Shown in pieces: positions 30,010 to 32,126 of a stretch of 32,126 nucleotides of DNA; position 1 is the first letter of the stretch, and the number at the start of each line of letters is the position of its first letter. Both the position numbers and the translations under genes were made by a program. The stretch is from the NCBI GenBank assembly GCA_024364805.1, contig CM044502.1, positions 97,392,000-97,424,125 of the forward strand, written 5' to 3'. The notes beneath the pieces were generated by a model. That model had not been told where the DNA came from, did not search any database, and worked only from the letters and a program-made list of their open reading frames with translations. Origin of the DNA: Euprymna scolopes (lineage: Eukaryota > Mollusca > Cephalopoda > Sepiida > Sepiolidae).

Positions 30010-31030
30010 TATTTTCCACAGGATCGATACTTGAACCTTCATTATTCTTGATATTCATGAACGATTTGCTTGATTTAATTGTGCACTAGATGGGTATATT
30101 TGTTGATGGCACCGCACTCTATTCTAAACACACGAGCAAGCAAACACACACATATGCAACGCAATGGCTGAATCTTTAGAAAATAACACCAAGTCTGTAG
30201 TAAAATTGGGACCTAAAAGGGTGGTAACATTTTATGTAACAAAGGCAAAGATCCTTTCCTTTAACATTTATAAGAAACAGTTTAACTATCGATTGCGATA
30301 GTTAATAGCACTCTACGTGATAGTCCATCATTCAACGTCCTCGGCCTCATATTAACACTTAACATAGATTTTAACAAATGCATAGAATATATTGCCAAGG
30401 ATGCTGTACGGGAGGTGGGTTCGCTCTACTGTGCTAGAAAATCTATCACACCTCTCAGTATCTTATATTTCTATAAACCAAAAATTCGGCAATATAAAGA
30501 GTATTGTTGTCACTGATGCACTAAACACTAGTCCTCCATTTTTAGACATGTTCAAAAAAGAGCCTCCTATCTAATAGCTACCACACATTTTATCAAGCTC
30601 CAACCACCGTTCCATTGCCGCAATGTTGCACCCCTGTGTTTGCTTTATAAGTACTTTAGTGAAATTTACTCCGAGAAACTTGCTGCACTGGTACCCTCTC
30701 GACGTAATTACTCCCGTTCAGCCTCACAAGCAGTAAAATTCTACAGCCCCATAATGAGGGTCTCCAGAAACCAGAAAACTTTGGAATTTAATATTTTCTT
30801 TCATTATGAATATGGCCTCTTATTCTCAGTAGATTTTTACATCTCAGTAAATATGTGTGTTATTTTAAACCAATAAAATAAAGGAATATACAAAAGCAAC
30901 AAAATTCAATAGCTTCACAATGAAGGTCCTCAAATACCACAAGGCTTTCAACTCTAACAGTTTCTGTCATATGGCTCATAATTTTCACTGGCTCTTAACA
31001 TCTCAGTACAATTGTGTATTATTTTAAACC
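30010..31030 (+). pseudogene. Decayed LINE, RT motif B to the 3' end
   Basis: Starting at 30017, acaggatcgatacttgaacc and on gives GSILEPSLFLIFMNDLLD and MGIFVDGTALYSKHTSKQT, the counterparts of GSILGPLLFLIFINDLPD and MGIYADDTTLYNRHDRKTN in the LINE at 16838-19290. The YADD box is changed to FVDG, so catalysis is lost. Later pieces are VGSLYCARKSITPLSILYFY (about 30414-30473) and LLYKYFSEIYSEKLAALVPS (about 30640-30697). Several stops and frame changes separate them. The last segment occurs twice, at 30739-30871 and 30905-31030. Confidence 0.8.
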
Positions 31031-31472
31031 TCTAAAAAAATACATATTATTATTAGTTTTTGTGAATTAAAAATAACTGTATAAACTTAATGATCCGAAT
31101 TTAATTTTTTTAATGGGGAGCCGGCGGTAGGGATAATTGAAAAGAAGAACGAAAATCAAATTCATTTGGTGCAGAAACAGATAAATACGTACTGACTTCG
31201 AGATGAGATAGAAGCAGATATGTACATAATAAGAACGCAGGAGAGCGAGCAAAATTGACATAGAGTGTGATCTACGCTACTTCCGACATGCTTATTAAAT
31301 CTATAGAGAAAGTCTCTTATTGCTATTAATACATACTCGTAAGTTATTTTTGAGTTCGCAGTCGTAACCGATCACAGAATGCAACAAACCCTACTAAAAA
31401 CACAAATACATATTTTAGAGCTTTTATTGGTTTTGGATGCCTGTTGCACGACTTATCTACGTTTCATATAGC
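31031..31472. other. No recognisable feature
   Basis: AT-rich DNA. A 64-residue minus-strand open frame (31067-31261) has a hydrophobic mix but no motif. Confidence 0.3.
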
Positions 31473-31508
31473 ACTAGCAGGCAGGATCGACGTTGTCCGG
31501 GTTTGAAT
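31473..31508 (+). repeat. Second copy of the gcgttgtccgg repeat head
   Basis: actagcaggcaggatcgacg followed by ttgtccgggtttgaat matches the start of the repeat at 24735. The body beyond is not clearly alignable by eye. Confidence 0.4.
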
Positions 31509-32092
31509 AGAAATCAAATAATGTTCTACACTTCCAATACTTTTATTACTATTGAAATTGCTGAAATTGTCAACTCTGCAATTAAATAGATTGATTGATT
31601 GCCTGCTCTAGTCTGGTGCATACCACGGTACACCAAGAGAAAGCTTTCCTCAGTGAATTAGTCTCTAATATATTGTAGTCTGCATTGCAATCTAGGGAAC
31701 CTACTGTTGATTTTAGAAAATTATTTTTATATAATGGCTTTAATAAAAATTAAAATGTAGAAGTCAAGTATCATGGTTCAATTGTGCTCTACACAGAGAC
31801 ATTCATTTTGAACGCTCCCCAGTTTTATTAAGAACCTGCTTTTTCTTGTGTGATGAGAAAACTTCTTAAATGCACCTGTGATGTAAGGCTCTAACAAATT
31901 CAGTCTTAAATTTGAGTTGTTCGATTATTGATTTTCGATACTTATCGAAGGCATTCCAAACACAAATTCTATCTAATAACACTGCTGTAAACAAAGAAGT
32001 AAATTTGTGTCATTAAAAAAAATCATCACAGTCGTTTCTAAATCAATAGGCAATAAATTCACAGACATATAGACGCACACAGACATTAAGTG

Positions 32093-32095
<3 letters not shown>
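31509..32095. other. No recognisable feature
   Basis: AT-rich DNA up to the terminal TA tract. No coding or RNA signal. Confidence 0.35.

Positions 32096-32126
<31 letters not shown>
32096..32126. repeat. (TA)n microsatellite running off the window
   Basis: The TA run continues to the last base, so its length is unknown. Confidence 0.9.

Overview
This window looks like a gene-poor, repeat-packed stretch of a large invertebrate nuclear genome. The combination of AT-rich DNA, long compound CA/TA microsatellites, (ATT)n tracts at LINE tails, several LINE lineages with decayed ORFs, Mos1-type mariner remnants and a tRNA-derived SINE with a long poly(A) fits a mollusc, most likely a cephalopod of the octopus type. 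That assignment is inference from repeat style and remembered protein motifs; no database was consulted. I found no convincing host protein-coding exon, rRNA gene or intact tRNA gene. The window is best read as intergenic or deep intronic.

Layout. 1-1800: compound microsatellites, including a long hairpin. 1795-3284: a minus-strand LINE ORF2 tail, then two Tc1/mariner-like elements back to back that appear to share one TA target. 3287-7815: a mosaic of repeat A (two copies, at 3287 and 7258), repeat B (inserted into only one A copy) and two head-to-tail minus-strand LINE 3' ends, each finishing in (ATT)n. 7816-9380: little recognisable. 9381-14319: one old minus-strand LTR retrotransposon of the Ty3/gypsy type, with both short LTRs, gag, protease, RT, RNase H and integrase traces. 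14720-21840: a LINE graveyard of three minus-strand C-terminal fragments, the best-preserved element of the window (plus strand, 16838-19290, endonuclease remnant plus a readable RT domain), a second copy of repeat B that carries a further 0.3 kb insertion, and an internally deleted LINE. 21988-22522: another mariner remnant. 22875-23138: a perfect 8 x 33 bp minisatellite. 24030-24490: GA-rich DNA and a SINE with a 46-base poly(A). 27421-27616: a foldback element with 30 bp inverted ends and hammerhead-like core motifs. 28540-29200: a diverged direct-repeat pair. 30010-31030: a decayed LINE 3' part whose last segment is duplicated.

The parts do not form a pathway. Their relationships are historical: nested insertions, shared target sites and paired copies give a relative order of events. 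The candidates most worth a second look are the foldback at 27421-27616, the insertion with 32 bp flanking direct repeats at 19635-19974, the 33 bp minisatellite, and repeat B with its natural empty site.
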